Assembly (NCBI GenBank): GCA_031291055.1 | Contig: JARLJU010000067.1 | Location: forward strand, 1 to 64,000 | Direction: 5' to 3' | Origin: Rudaea sp. | GTDB taxonomy: Bacteria; Pseudomonadota; Gammaproteobacteria; Xanthomonadales; Rhodanobacteraceae | DNA length: 64,000 nucleotides | In this document: positions 37,884-47,006 of the stretch, piece after piece | How positions within the stretch are numbered: the first letter of the stretch is position 1 | Layout of the letters: each line of letters begins with the position of its first letter | Notes under the pieces: generated by a model | What the model was told of the DNA's origin: nothing | The model's database searches: none | The model's input: the letters and a program-made list of their open reading frames with translations, nothing else | Program-made: the position numbers and the translations under genes

Positions 37884-40732
37884 TTGCGCGGCGGCGCGGA
37901 TTCGAAGTCCAGGCCAAGCGCGTGTGCCACGCGCACGACCGCGGCACTGTGCATCTCCAGCTCGACATCGCGCGGCGCCAGGCGCGCCCGTGCGTCCAGG
38001 GTACAGGCCAACGCTCGCGCCAATACAATCGCGTGTGCCGAGGCCAGCGCATCGGCTTGCTCGGCATCGAGCACGCCGACGCGCTGTGCCAGCGTGATCA
38101 GGCCGGCGCTGTTGCTGTCCGCAAGCAATTGCGGGTGCGCCTGCGCGTAAAGCAGAACCAGGGTCTGCAGGATGAATTCGATGTCGAGCAGCGCGCCTGA
38201 TCCCTGTTTGAGATCGAGCACCGACGCGCTTGAGCGATCGCGTTCGGCGCGCCAGCGCGCGCGCATCGTCGTCACCCGCAGGCACACGTCGGCGGCATCG
38301 CGCGGCTGTGCCAGAATCCCGGCGCGCACCGCCGCGAAGCGTTGTATCGTGATCGCGTCGCCGGCGAGCGGGCGCGCGCGCACCAGGGCTTGCTGCTCCC
38401 AGATCCAGGCGCGTTCGCGCTGGTAGTCGGCGAAAGCGTCGAGGCTGGTCACCAGCAAGCCCTTGCCACCGTCAGGACGCAGGCGCACATCCACGTCGTA
38501 CAGACGCCCGGCCCGCGTCTGCGTGGTCAGCCAGTGCACCGCGCGCTGCGCAACACGGGCGAAATAGCGTGCACCCTCCAGCGGCCGCAGGCCATCGCTT
38601 TCGCGCTGCGACAATTTTCCATCGTATACAAAAACCAGATCCAGATCGGAGGCGAAGCCGAGTTCGGCGCCGCCGAGACTGCCGTAGCCGACGATGGCCA
38701 GACCGCTGCCGTCCATGCGCCCGTACTGGCGCGCGACATCGCGTTCGGCCAGGGCCAGGATGCGCGCGAGGATGACCTCGGCAGTGTCGCTCAGGCCGCG
38801 CGCTGTGGCGATCGCGTCGAGGATGCCGTCGCGATGGGCCAGCCCGAGGCGGAATGCCGCGCTTTGTTTTTCCTCCTGCAGCAATTCGATTTCGGCCTCG
38901 CCGTCGTCCGCGTCCAGCTGGGCGATGCGACGATCGATCTGCGCCGCCAGCAGCGAGCGCTCCGGCAATGAAATCTCCACGCGCGAATCGAAAATATCGT
39001 CGAGCAGCAAGGGATGCTCAATCACGCGTTCGGCTAGCAGCGCGCTGTCGGCGAACAGCGCGACCAAGCGCTCGCGGGCCGCCGGTTGTTCCTCGAGCAG
39101 GGCCAGGTAAGCCGGACGCCGCAGCACGCCATGCACCAGGCGCAGAAGTCTTTCCAGGCAGGCATCAGGCGCGGCGCTCACCGCGGCCGTTTCGATCAGC
39201 AGCGGCATCAGGCGATCGAAGCAGGCGGCAGCGCGCACGGACAGGACACGCGCGGTCGAGCCCGCAAGCAAGGCGACCAGTTGCGCGTGCAGATTCTCCG
39301 CCTCGGCAAACCCCAACGCTCCAAGGTCGCCGGGGCTGGCGCCTTGATCCTTCAACGCCCGCCAGTAGACGTTCGCCGCACCTGCGCCGGTGGCGCCGGC
39401 ATGGGCGCGGACCGGGCGCAGCAGCGCGGCATATTCCTCGGCCACTTCGGCGCGAACGCGGGCGACATCGGCTTCGAGCGCCGGCCAGCCGGAACGGTCG
39501 AGCGTGACGGCCAGGCGCTCACGTGCCTGCGTTTCCTGCGGCAGCGAATGGGTCTGTTCATCGCGCAACATCTGCGCTCGGTTCTCGACGCGGCGCAGGA
39601 AACGGTAGGCATCGCGCAGCCGGCGCGCGCTTGCCGCATGCAGGGCACCCAGACGCTCGCACGCGGCCAGCGCGGGCAGCAGGCCGCATTCGCGCAGGCT
39701 CGGTTCGCGGCCGCCGCGGATCAGCTGCAGCAGTTGCACGATGAACTCGATCTCGCGGATGCCGCCGGGGCCGAGCTTGAGATTGGCGGCCAGATCCTTG
39801 CGCACCACTTCGGCGTCGATCAGGACTTTCATTTCGCGCAATCCCGCAAACGCGGTGTAGTCGTGATAGCGGCGGTATACAAATGGACGCAGGTTCGCGA
39901 TCAGATGTTTGCCCGCAGCCATGTCGCCCGCCACCGGGCGCGCCTTGATCCATGCATAGCGTTCCCAGTCGCGGCCCTCGCGCTGGTAGTACTGTTCCAT
40001 CGCCGCAAACGACAGCGCCACGCGTCCGGCGCTGCCGAACGGGCGCAGGCGCAAGTCGACGCGATAGACGTAACCGTCGTCGGTGATCTGCGCGAGCAGC
40101 TTGACCAGGTTTTGGCCGAGGCGCGCAAAATAGGTCTCGTTCGCCAGCACCCGCGCGCCATCGCTGTGACCGTTCTCGGGAAAGCCAAGGATCAGGTCGA
40201 TATCGGACGAAAAATTCAGCTCGCCGCCACCGAGCTTGCCGAGACCGAAAACAACCAGGCGCTGCGCTGTGCCGTCTTCGCCGCGTGCCACACCATGGCG
40301 TTCCGCGATTGCGCTTTCCGCGCAATGCAGCGCCGCGGCCAGGCAGCTTTCCGCAAGCGCGCTGGAACCCGCCAGGGTATCCTCCACGCTGTCGAAACCA
40401 TTGACGTCGCGCCAGACCAGGCGCAAGGCCTCGCGCCGCCGATACTGGCGCAGCGCGCGCATGGCCGTGACTTCGTCGGCAACATCGGGCAACAGCAGTG
40501 GACGCCCGTCGGCGTGGCGAGGATCGGACATCAGGGCGTTCAGGCCCGGACCGAGCAATTCGGGCTCGCGCAGGAAGCTGTCGTAGGCAAAATCGCTGGC
40601 CAGCAGCACGCGCTGCACCTGCTCGGCAACACCGGCATCATCGTGGAACGGCACACCGGCCTCGCGGCAACGCGCGATCAGCCGTGCGTAGCGGGTCTCG
40701 GCGAATTCACTCAGTTCCTGCGGCAGGGGCAT
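37880..40732 (-). CDS. glnE: Bifunctional glutamine synthetase adenylyltransferase/adenylyl-removing enzyme
   Basis: Controls glutamine synthetase by adding AMP (C-terminal domain) or removing it (N-terminal domain) in response to PII and glutamine. The protein has 950 residues, a normal length. Each half carries a nucleotidyltransferase motif: GLGKLGGGELNFSSDIDLILGF in the N-terminal half and GYGSLGGAELGFASDLDLVFVYDG in the C-terminal half, each with its D-x-D pair. LGPGGIREIEFIVQLLQLIRGG and LKQGSGALLDIEFILQTLVLLYA are the other repeats. The start at 40732 is MPLPQELSEFAETRYARL; the frame is open 17 codons further. A Rho-independent terminator pointing the same way stands 60 bases upstream of the start. 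Confidence 0.97.
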   Translation of the reverse strand: MPLPQELSEFAETRYARLIARCREAGVPFHDDAGVAEQVQRVLLASDFAYDSFLREPELLGPGLNALMSDPRHADGRPLLLPDVADEVTAMRALRQYRRREALRLVWRDVNGFDSVEDTLAGSSALAESCLAAALHCAESAIAERHGVARGEDGTAQRLVVFGLGKLGGGELNFSSDIDLILGFPENGHSDGARVLANETYFARLGQNLVKLLAQITDDGYVYRVDLRLRPFGSAGRVALSFAAMEQYYQREGRDWERYAWIKARPVAGDMAAGKHLIANLRPFVYRRYHDYTAFAGLREMKVLIDAEVVRKDLAANLKLGPGGIREIEFIVQLLQLIRGGREPSLRECGLLPALAACERLGALHAASARRLRDAYRFLRRVENRAQMLRDEQTHSLPQETQARERLAVTLDRSGWPALEADVARVRAEVAEEYAALLRPVRAHAGATGAGAANVYWRALKDQGASPGDLGALGFAEAENLHAQLVALLAGSTARVLSVRAAACFDRLMPLLIETAAVSAAPDACLERLLRLVHGVLRRPAYLALLEEQPAARERLVALFADSALLAERVIEHPLLLDDIFDSRVEISLPERSLLAAQIDRRIAQLDADDGEAEIELLQEEKQSAAFRLGLAHRDGILDAIATARGLSDTAEVILARILALAERDVARQYGRMDGSGLAIVGYGSLGGAELGFASDLDLVFVYDGKLSQRESDGLRPLEGARYFARVAQRAVHWLTTQTRAGRLYDVDVRLRPDGGKGLLVTSLDAFADYQRERAWIWEQQALVRARPLAGDAITIQRFAAVRAGILAQPRDAADVCLRVTTMRARWRAERDRSSASVLDLKQGSGALLDIEFILQTLVLLYAQAHPQLLADSNSAGLITLAQRVGVLDAEQADALASAHAIVLARALACTLDARARLAPRDVELEMHSAAVVRVAHALGLDFESAPPRN

Positions 40733-40791
40733 CCGGCGATTTAAGCAGGTTCGCGCGAAACTGCCCACCGCTGCGGCAGGCAAAAGACACG

Positions 40792-40822
40792 AAAAAGCCC
40801 GCCGTGATTGCTCACGGCGGGC
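40792..40822 (-). terminator. Terminator upstream of glnE with no recognised gene behind it
   Basis: On the minus strand an 11-bp stem (40812-40822 with 40797-40807) and a TTGC-complement loop are followed by five T (40792-40796). It points towards glnE. The approximately 290 bases behind it (40823-41113) hold no convincing gene. It may end an unannotated small RNA or act as an attenuator in a long glnE leader. Confidence 0.75.
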
Positions 40823-41113
40823 CGCCCTCCCCCACAGTCTTGTTTGTCTACCTGTGCTGTTTTATGCCAAATCGAGATTTTTGCCACGTCGCGGCGCAGC
40901 AATTTTAGTGATGGAGAGACGGATTCGGCGCCAGGTGTGCGTCGGACGTTGCCGCAGTCATGGCATCGCGCACGATGACCACTTCGATGGCGCCGGCTAC
41001 GGACGATGATAGGTTTCCGCCCGCCATGCCGCTTTATTCCGGCAAGCACCGAACAAGGCACATATGGCGTGGCCATGCGGCACGACGGTTCGCGGCGAGG
41101 TGATCGATCAATC

Positions 41114-41715
41114 ATGTTCAGGAAAGCACGCAGCGGGCGGCGCTTGCCGCGCTGGCCGTCATCGCGCTGGGACTAGGCGCATGCCCGACCGCCCGCGCCG
41201 ACATCACGATGCTCGCCGTAGCCGATGCCGCCAAGGGCACAAGCAATATACCGGTGACAATGGATTTTCCGCTGACGCGCGCCGGCGATACGGCCTACGG
41301 CGTGGTGGTCAAGTACCATGCGATCGACGGCAGCGCCGTCGCGGGCACCGACTATCTTGCACCTGGTTTCGCCCTGCTGCCTCCGGCATCGGCAAGCCCG
41401 ACCATTCCAGTGACGCTGACCCCCAACACGACCGGCGGGCCGGATCTGTCGTTCCAGCTGCAACTGGACAGCGCCATGGGCGTCGGTCCGATGCCGAGCT
41501 TCGCCGCACATCAGAACTTCGGCTCGCCGCGGGATCCGGTCGCGGTCACGCTCGCCGACATCAACGGTGACGGCAAGCCGGATATCGTCGTCGCCAACGA
41601 ATCCTATAACACGCTTTCGGTGCTGCTCGACGCACAATTGCGTGCCACTGTCAGCGGCAGCGCCGCCACCGGCACGATCATCCACGACTATAGTTTTGCC
41701 AACGGATTCGAATGA
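41114..41715 (+). pseudogene. Remnant of a secreted Calx-beta/FG-GAP repeat protein, frameshifted near its start
   Basis: The intact frame (ATG 41209 to 41715) encodes 168 residues. They are a Calx-beta-like strand set (KYHAIDGSAVAGTDYL), then an FG-GAP/VCBS unit (VTLADINGDGKPDIVVANES) and a C-terminus TIIHDYSFANGFE. Before the ATG the same frame reads AALAALAVIALGLGACPTARA, a good signal-peptide core, but has no start codon. An ATG at 41114 in another frame reads MFRKARSGRR. Dropping one frame near 41142 would join the two into a perfect signal peptide. Relatives with these domains are much longer, so I infer decay by frameshift and internal deletion. A sequencing error at the frameshift is the alternative. 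The adjacent ECF/kinase genes are intact. Confidence 0.6.
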
Positions 41716-41870
41716 CCATGCCGGAACCTCGTCCATGATCGATGCAGATGTTGCCCGGGCCGGGCGGACGCGCGCGGCGGGGCGCGAACGTTTACCCGAC
41801 CCGACGGCATATTTCCACCGCTGCGCGGCAACCCGCACCGGCGCGGGTACAATGCACGCGGAGGTTCGTC

Positions 41871-42422
41871 ATGGACCCAACGCGGCACGCATCACCTGCT
41901 CGCATCGACACACCCCGGGCTCAATCGGCCGACGCGCTGTTTGACGCGGTCTACGCGCGCCTGAAAGCGATGGCCGGGCGTCAGCTTGCACGGCGCGAGC
42001 GCGGCACGCTCGACACGACCGCGCTGGTGCACGAGTTATACCTGCGCATCGGCACCCAACGCGACCTGAACTTCGCGCATCCGGCGCAATTCTTCGCCTA
42101 TGCGGCGCGGGCGATGCGCCATCTGCTCAGCGATCGCGCGCGCAACCGCTTGCGCCAGCGCGCCGGCGGCGACTGGCAGCGTGTGACGCTTACCGGCATC
42201 GACCGGGACGTGGCGATCGACAGCGCCGAACAGGCTATGGCCCTGGATGCGGCGCTTGCGCAGCTTGAACAGGCCGACGCGCGCGCAGCGCAAGTCGTGG
42301 AACTGCGCTATTTTGCGGGACTGGCGCTCGAGCAAATCGCGGAAATGCTGGAAATGAACCGGCGCACGATCGATCGTGACTGGCGCTTCGCACGTGCCTT
42401 CCTGCACGACCGCCTGGGCTGA
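41871..42422 (+). CDS. ECF-type RNA polymerase sigma factor (TIGR02999-like)
   Basis: A 183-residue sigma factor. The sigma-2 region reads LKAMAGRQLARRERGTLDTTALVHELYLRIG then HPAQFFAYAARAMRHLLSDRARNR, the pattern of the TIGR02999 group. The sigma-4 region, AAQVVELRYFAGLALEQIAEMLEMNRRTIDRDWRFARAFL, contains the helix-turn-helix. GGAGG seven bases before ATG 41871 supports the start; the frame is open 43 codons upstream without family character. The Ser/Thr kinase-TPR gene begins 56 bases downstream, a pairing common in Xanthomonadales. No anti-sigma factor is visible, so the kinase may control it. Confidence 0.92.
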   Translation: MDPTRHASPARIDTPRAQSADALFDAVYARLKAMAGRQLARRERGTLDTTALVHELYLRIGTQRDLNFAHPAQFFAYAARAMRHLLSDRARNRLRQRAGGDWQRVTLTGIDRDVAIDSAEQAMALDAALAQLEQADARAAQVVELRYFAGLALEQIAEMLEMNRRTIDRDWRFARAFLHDRLG

Positions 42423-42478
42423 GGCTGCCGGACCGATCTGCTGCGGCCGATGTCGCAACCGCCAAGCATCCGGCGTTC

Positions 42479-45325
42479 ATGGACATCACCATGTCGAATG
42501 ATTCTCCAACCCGGCGCAACGACACGCAAAACCGCCTGCGCGGGCAATTCGACGCGCTCGCGGAATTGCCGGCGTGCGAACGTGGCGCGTGGCTGGACGC
42601 GCATGTGCCCGATCGCGGCGAACGTGCAGCGCTGTTGCGCCTGCTCGCCGCGGACACTGGCAGCGGTTTTCTCGATACACCGGCCAGCGAACACGCCGCA
42701 CGGCTCGCAGCCGAAGACATCGTCCGGCCCGAAGGCCTGATCGGCCAGCAGATCGGCGAATTCCGCATCGTGCGTGCGCTCGGCCAGGGAGGCATGGCGG
42801 CGGTGTTTCTCGGCGAACGCAGCGGCAAGGATTTCCGCCAGCAGGCCGCGGTCAAATTGTTGCGCCGTGGCTTGTACTCGGAACTGGAGCAACGCCTGTT
42901 CCTGCGCGAACGCCGGGTGCTGGCCGCGCTCGACCACGCCAATATCGCACGCCTGATCGACGGTGGTGTCACCGAAGCCGGCATTCCGTATCTGGTCATG
43001 GAATATGTCGATGGCGTGCCGATCACGCGCTATGCGCAGACGCATGCGGTGGACATACGCGCGCGCCTGGAACTGTTCCTGACCGTTTGCCGCGCGGTGG
43101 CGGCGGCACATCGCAGCCTGATCGTGCATCGCGACATCAAGCCTTCGAATATCCTCGTGAGCAGCGAGGGCGTGGTCAAGCTGCTCGACTTCGGCATTGC
43201 GAAATTGATCGAAGAGGACAATGTCGACGATGCCACTGGAACAGCCGGCGTGTTCACGCCCGGCTATGCGGCGCCGGAACAGATTGCCGGAGGCGCGATC
43301 ACCACGGCCACCGACGTCTACGGTCTGGGCGTGCTTCTGCACGAACTGCTGCTTGGTGTGCGTCCGGCGGGCACGCCGACACGGCGTCCGTCTTCGCTGA
43401 TCAATACGCATCGCGACGAAATAGCCGTTACCGACGCCGATAGCGCTGTCTACCCCATCGCCGCGGCGCGATTGCGCAAGTTGCTGCGTGGCGATCTGGA
43501 CAACATCCTGCTCAAGGCCTTGCGTTCCGAGCCTGCGCAGCGCTATGCAACGGCAAATTCGTTTGGCGACGACATCGAACGTTATCTGCGCCGCCAGCCG
43601 GTAGTCGCACATCCGCCATCGCGCCTCTACCGCGCGCGGAAATTCGTCCAGCGGCACCGTGGCGGCGTCGCGCTTACGCTGGCTTTTCTGCTTGCGATCC
43701 TCGCTTCGCTGGGAATCGCGGTGTGGCAGGCAAATGTCGCGAACCAGCAGGCCGTGCGCGCGAATGCAATGCGCGATTTCATGGTATCGGCGTTCGTCGA
43801 AGCCGAACCCAGCGTGCCGCGCGAAGGGCCGCCACGCATCACCGAGGTGGTCGAGCAGGCGATCGCCAAGGCCCGCGGCGAGCCCAACATGAACAGCAGC
43901 GCGCGCACCGAGTTGCTGAGCGAGCTCGGCGCCGTGCTGCGCGTGCAGGGCCATCTTGCGCCCGCACGCAATACGCTGCAGTGGACCTATACGCAGGCAC
44001 TGCAGGAATTCGGCGAAGATGCCGCGCTCACTGCCAGGGCCGGCCACGAACTGGCGCAGACCCTGATTCTGACCGGCGACTACGCAGAAGCACGCACACT
44101 GGTGGATACGCTGTATGCGCACGCACGGGCGAACGACGTCGCGATCCGCGCAAAACTCCAGCTTGACTCGGCCCTGCTGGCGACCAAGCAGCATGAACTC
44201 CGTCGCGCGCTCGCAGACAGTGCGCACGGTCTGGAACTTGCGCGCACGCTGGGCAATGCCGATGCACTGGCCGATGCACTGAGCGAATCAGGCAATGTGC
44301 AGCTGACCGCCGGCGACATCCACGCCGCGGCCGCTACGTATCAGGAGCTGCTCGCCTTGCGCGAGGGCCAACTGGGACCACAGCATCTGCAAGTCGCCGC
44401 CGTACATGCGGAACTCTCGCGCGCATACCGCCGCGGCGGAAGGCTCGACGACGCCGAACGCGAGATCCGCGCCGCGCTGGCAATCGATGCCCTGGTGTTG
44501 CCGAAGGACGACTGGCGCCACGCCAATCATCTGAATGCTCTGACGATGGTACTGCTGCAGCGCCGCGATTTCCGCGCGGCCCTGGACAGCGCCGCCGAGA
44601 CATTGCGCATCGACCGCATCGCTCACGGCAACGATCATCCCGAGACGGCAAACGACCTCAACAACGTCGGCATGCTGAACGCCCAGCTTCAAGACTACGG
44701 CGCCGCCGTCGCGCCGCTGCATGAATCGCTCATGCTGAGCGAGGCAAAGTTCGGCGCGGAACACTATGAAACCGCAGTCACGCGTGCCAATTACGGCGTC
44801 GTGCTCGCACGCTCCGGCAACCTCGACGCTGGCGAGGCCGAGATTCGCCACGCAATCGCCTCGCTGGCTGCGGCTGCGGAACCCGATCCTGACGAGCAGG
44901 CGGCAACATACGAAAAGCTCGCGCGCCTGCATCTGGATCGCGGCGACACTGCGGCGGCGTTGCCGCTGATCGATCGGATCGATGCCCTGCTTGCGCAGTT
45001 GCCGCAAGCGGATGCGTACTGGGATGGCCGCGCCACGAGCCTGCGCGCGACCGCCCTGTTGCAACTGGGGCAGGCGGCAAAGGTGCGACCGCTGCTTGCG
45101 GCCGCGGATGCAGCGCTCACACGATCCAAAAACGCGGACGCCGTGCTGCTGGTGGAGGTGCCGCTGATGCAGGCCATTGCGGAGAAAGCGCTCGACAGTC
45201 CCTCAGCCGCACAGGCGTTCGCGACGACCGGGCTGGAACGCCTCGCCGCCCTGCGCAATCCACCGCATCGACTCCTGCAACTCGCCGCAACCGTGCGCGC
45301 GAATCCGGCACCGGCGCCGCGATAG
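42479..45325 (+). CDS. Membrane Ser/Thr protein kinase with C-terminal TPR repeats
   Basis: A 948-residue protein. The kinase domain (about residues 90-375) has all key residues: Gly-loop LGQGGMAAVFLG at 101-112, ATP-binding Lys126, catalytic HRD at 217-219 with Asn224, DFG at 237-239, and APE at 265-267. A transmembrane helix follows at about 395-417 (VALTLAFLLAILASLGIAVW). The outer part, about 420-948, is alpha-helical with tetratricopeptide repeats (for example ELSRAYRRGGRLDDAEREIRAALAI and GNDHPETANDLNNVGMLNAQL). The N-terminal 80 residues are a short helical region. ATG 42479 and ATG 42491 are both possible. It sits with the ECF sigma gene and may phosphorylate it or sense periplasmic partners through the TPRs. 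Confidence 0.92.
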   Translation: MDITMSNDSPTRRNDTQNRLRGQFDALAELPACERGAWLDAHVPDRGERAALLRLLAADTGSGFLDTPASEHAARLAAEDIVRPEGLIGQQIGEFRIVRALGQGGMAAVFLGERSGKDFRQQAAVKLLRRGLYSELEQRLFLRERRVLAALDHANIARLIDGGVTEAGIPYLVMEYVDGVPITRYAQTHAVDIRARLELFLTVCRAVAAAHRSLIVHRDIKPSNILVSSEGVVKLLDFGIAKLIEEDNVDDATGTAGVFTPGYAAPEQIAGGAITTATDVYGLGVLLHELLLGVRPAGTPTRRPSSLINTHRDEIAVTDADSAVYPIAAARLRKLLRGDLDNILLKALRSEPAQRYATANSFGDDIERYLRRQPVVAHPPSRLYRARKFVQRHRGGVALTLAFLLAILASLGIAVWQANVANQQAVRANAMRDFMVSAFVEAEPSVPREGPPRITEVVEQAIAKARGEPNMNSSARTELLSELGAVLRVQGHLAPARNTLQWTYTQALQEFGEDAALTARAGHELAQTLILTGDYAEARTLVDTLYAHARANDVAIRAKLQLDSALLATKQHELRRALADSAHGLELARTLGNADALADALSESGNVQLTAGDIHAAAATYQELLALREGQLGPQHLQVAAVHAELSRAYRRGGRLDDAEREIRAALAIDALVLPKDDWRHANHLNALTMVLLQRRDFRAALDSAAETLRIDRIAHGNDHPETANDLNNVGMLNAQLQDYGAAVAPLHESLMLSEAKFGAEHYETAVTRANYGVVLARSGNLDAGEAEIRHAIASLAAAAEPDPDEQAATYEKLARLHLDRGDTAAALPLIDRIDALLAQLPQADAYWDGRATSLRATALLQLGQAAKVRPLLAAADAALTRSKNADAVLLVEVPLMQAIAEKALDSPSAAQAFATTGLERLAALRNPPHRLLQLAATVRANPAPAPR

Positions 45326-45414
45326 CAAGACCTGGCATGCCCTGCCCGGCTCTGAAGCCGCGGGCTGGATCATCGCCGATGGCGCACTTTGCCCGCACAA
45401 GGCGTTCCTCGGTT

Positions 45415-45438
45415 CCGATCCGGATCGAATCGGATCGG
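45415..45438. repeat. 8-bp inverted repeat upstream of the di-haem cytochrome gene
   Basis: CCGATCCG (45415-45422) and CGGATCGG (45431-45438) flank an eight-base loop, 68 bases before the cytochrome start. It could be a regulator site or an RNA hairpin in the leader. No promoter was recognised with certainty next to it. The rest of 45326-45505 shows nothing else. Confidence 0.4.
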
Positions 45439-45505
45439 GAAGGTTGGCTTGCCGGCGTTGCGTCGGCCAGACGATCCCGGAATCGAAAGGGGGAGGAGAC
45501 CAGTC

Positions 45506-46903
45506 ATGAAACGTACCCCGCAATACCTGGCGCGTCCCATCGCGCTCGCGCTCGCCTCGTTGTGCACCATCGGCGGCCTGGCCAAAGCAAACTCCGCTGG
45601 CAGCAACCTGACCGGCGCGGATGCCACTGGTGTCGTCGGCACCTTCACCGCCAGCGGCAGCATCGACACGACGAATCCATTTTTCCAGAGTCTGGGAACC
45701 AACGGCCGCGCCTGCGCAAGCTGCCATGGCGTGAAACAGGCGTGGTCGATGACGCCCGCAGACCTGCAGTCGCGCTTTGCCACAAGCGCCGGCAACGACC
45801 CGGTGTTCCGGCCCGTCGACGGCGCCAACTCGCCACAGGCGGATGTATCCAGCGTCGCCGCGCGCAAACGCGCCTACAGCATGTTGTTGAACAAGGGCGT
45901 GATCCGGATTGGATTGGGCATTCCGGCCAATGCGGAATTCAGCCTGGCTGCAGTGGACGACCCCTACGCCTACGCCAGTGCCGGCGAACTGTCGCTGTTC
46001 CGCCGGCCGCTGCCCGCCACCAACCTGCGCTTCATCACCGGTGTAATGTGGGACGGACGCGAGACGCATGCTCCGTTCCTGCCGCCCATGGATGCCGGCG
46101 CCGACATGTCCGACATGCAGGCGAGCCTGAAACACCAGGCGATCGACGCCACCCTGGGTCATGCCCAGGCAGCGGCGGCACCCAGCGACACGCAGGTGCA
46201 GCAGATCGTGAATTTCGAACTGGGCCTGTCCACGGCCCAGGCCTTCGATTTCAGCGCGGGCAGCCTCAACGACGCTGATGCCATCGGCGGTCCGCGTATT
46301 CTTGCCAACCTGCAGAACTACGTCGGCATCAACGATGTTCTCGGCGCCGACCCGGTCGGGGCGGAATTCAACGCCTCGGCCATGACCCTGTTCGACGCAT
46401 GGCAATCATCGAATGGCAATTCGGGCGGCGCCCGCGCCTCGATCGCTCGCGGCGAGCTGTTGTTCAACACCAAGCAGATTGCCATCACCGGTGTCGGCGG
46501 ACTCAACGACGCGCTGGGCCTGCCTGTCATCGCCGGTTTCTGCACGACCTGCCACGACGCGCCGAATGTCGGCAACCATTCGGTGGCACTGCCGATCAAC
46601 ATCGGCACTGCCGATGCAACGCGGCGCACGCCGGACATGCCTTTGTACACTTTGCGCAACAACACGACCGGTGCGATCGTGCAGACCACCGACCCCGGCA
46701 AGGCGATGATCAGCGGCAAATGGGCGGACATCGGCAAATTCAAGGGTCCGGTGCTGCGTGGATTGGCGGCACGGCTGCCCTACTTCCACAACGGCATGGC
46801 GGCGTCGCTCACCGACGCGGTGAATTTCTACGATACACGCTTCAACATCGGTTTCAGCGCACAGGAAAAACGCGACCTCGTTGCCTTCCTCAACGCACTG
46901 TAA
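45506..46903 (+). CDS. Secreted di-haem c-type cytochrome (cytochrome c peroxidase/MauG-like)
   Basis: A 465-residue protein with a signal peptide (about residues 1-28, [16 protein letters not shown]). There are two haem c sites: CASCH at 70-74 and CTTCH at 346-350. Between them are [16 protein letters not shown], which matches cytochrome c peroxidase-like proteins, and a long loop. The C-terminal part, [29 protein letters not shown], holds the usual P-Y-F-H-N-G motif near the second haem. GGGAGGAG nine bases before ATG 45506 fixes the start. It should be periplasmic or exported, with a redox role on small molecules or protein. Substrate and electron partner are unknown. A terminator follows. 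Confidence 0.9.
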   Translation: MKRTPQYLARPIALALASLCTIGGLAKANSAGSNLTGADATGVVGTFTASGSIDTTNPFFQSLGTNGRACASCHGVKQAWSMTPADLQSRFATSAGNDPVFRPVDGANSPQADVSSVAARKRAYSMLLNKGVIRIGLGIPANAEFSLAAVDDPYAYASAGELSLFRRPLPATNLRFITGVMWDGRETHAPFLPPMDAGADMSDMQASLKHQAIDATLGHAQAAAAPSDTQVQQIVNFELGLSTAQAFDFSAGSLNDADAIGGPRILANLQNYVGINDVLGADPVGAEFNASAMTLFDAWQSSNGNSGGARASIARGELLFNTKQIAITGVGGLNDALGLPVIAGFCTTCHDAPNVGNHSVALPINIGTADATRRTPDMPLYTLRNNTTGAIVQTTDPGKAMISGKWADIGKFKGPVLRGLAARLPYFHNGMAASLTDAVNFYDTRFNIGFSAQEKRDLVAFLNAL

Positions 46904-46927
46904 CGGCTCGCCGCCTGCGACAATAAA

Positions 46928-46957
46928 AGCCCCGCATTGCTGCGGGGCTATTCTTTT
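46928..46957 (+). terminator. Rho-independent terminator of the cytochrome gene
   Basis: A 9-bp stem, AGCCCCGCA (46928-46936) with 46941-46949, and TTGC loop are followed by a T-rich run (ATTCTTTTT). It lies 24 bases after the cytochrome stop. Its stem is nearly the same as those at 5.8 kb and 51.75 kb. Confidence 0.88.
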
Positions 46958-46964
46958 TCAACGA

Positions 46965-46994
46965 CAGGTCGCCGCCTGTGTGCGCGGCGACCTG
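46965..46994 (-). terminator. Hairpin after the DUF11 protein gene
   Basis: CAGGTCGCCGC (46965-46975) pairs with 46984-46994 around an eight-base loop, just past the stop of the minus-strand gene. The T-run is poor on that strand, so termination strength is uncertain. Confidence 0.45.
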
Positions 46995-47006
46995 CATGCA
47001 CTCATC

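Noticed and set aside
40741..41115. 124-codon minus-strand frame upstream of glnE
   Set aside because: It runs through the terminator hairpin and has no family character; non-coding RNA is the better idea.
41064..41570. 168-codon plus-strand frame overlapping the Calx-beta remnant
   Set aside because: Arg/His-rich shadow. The frame ending at 41715 has the Calx-beta and FG-GAP signatures.
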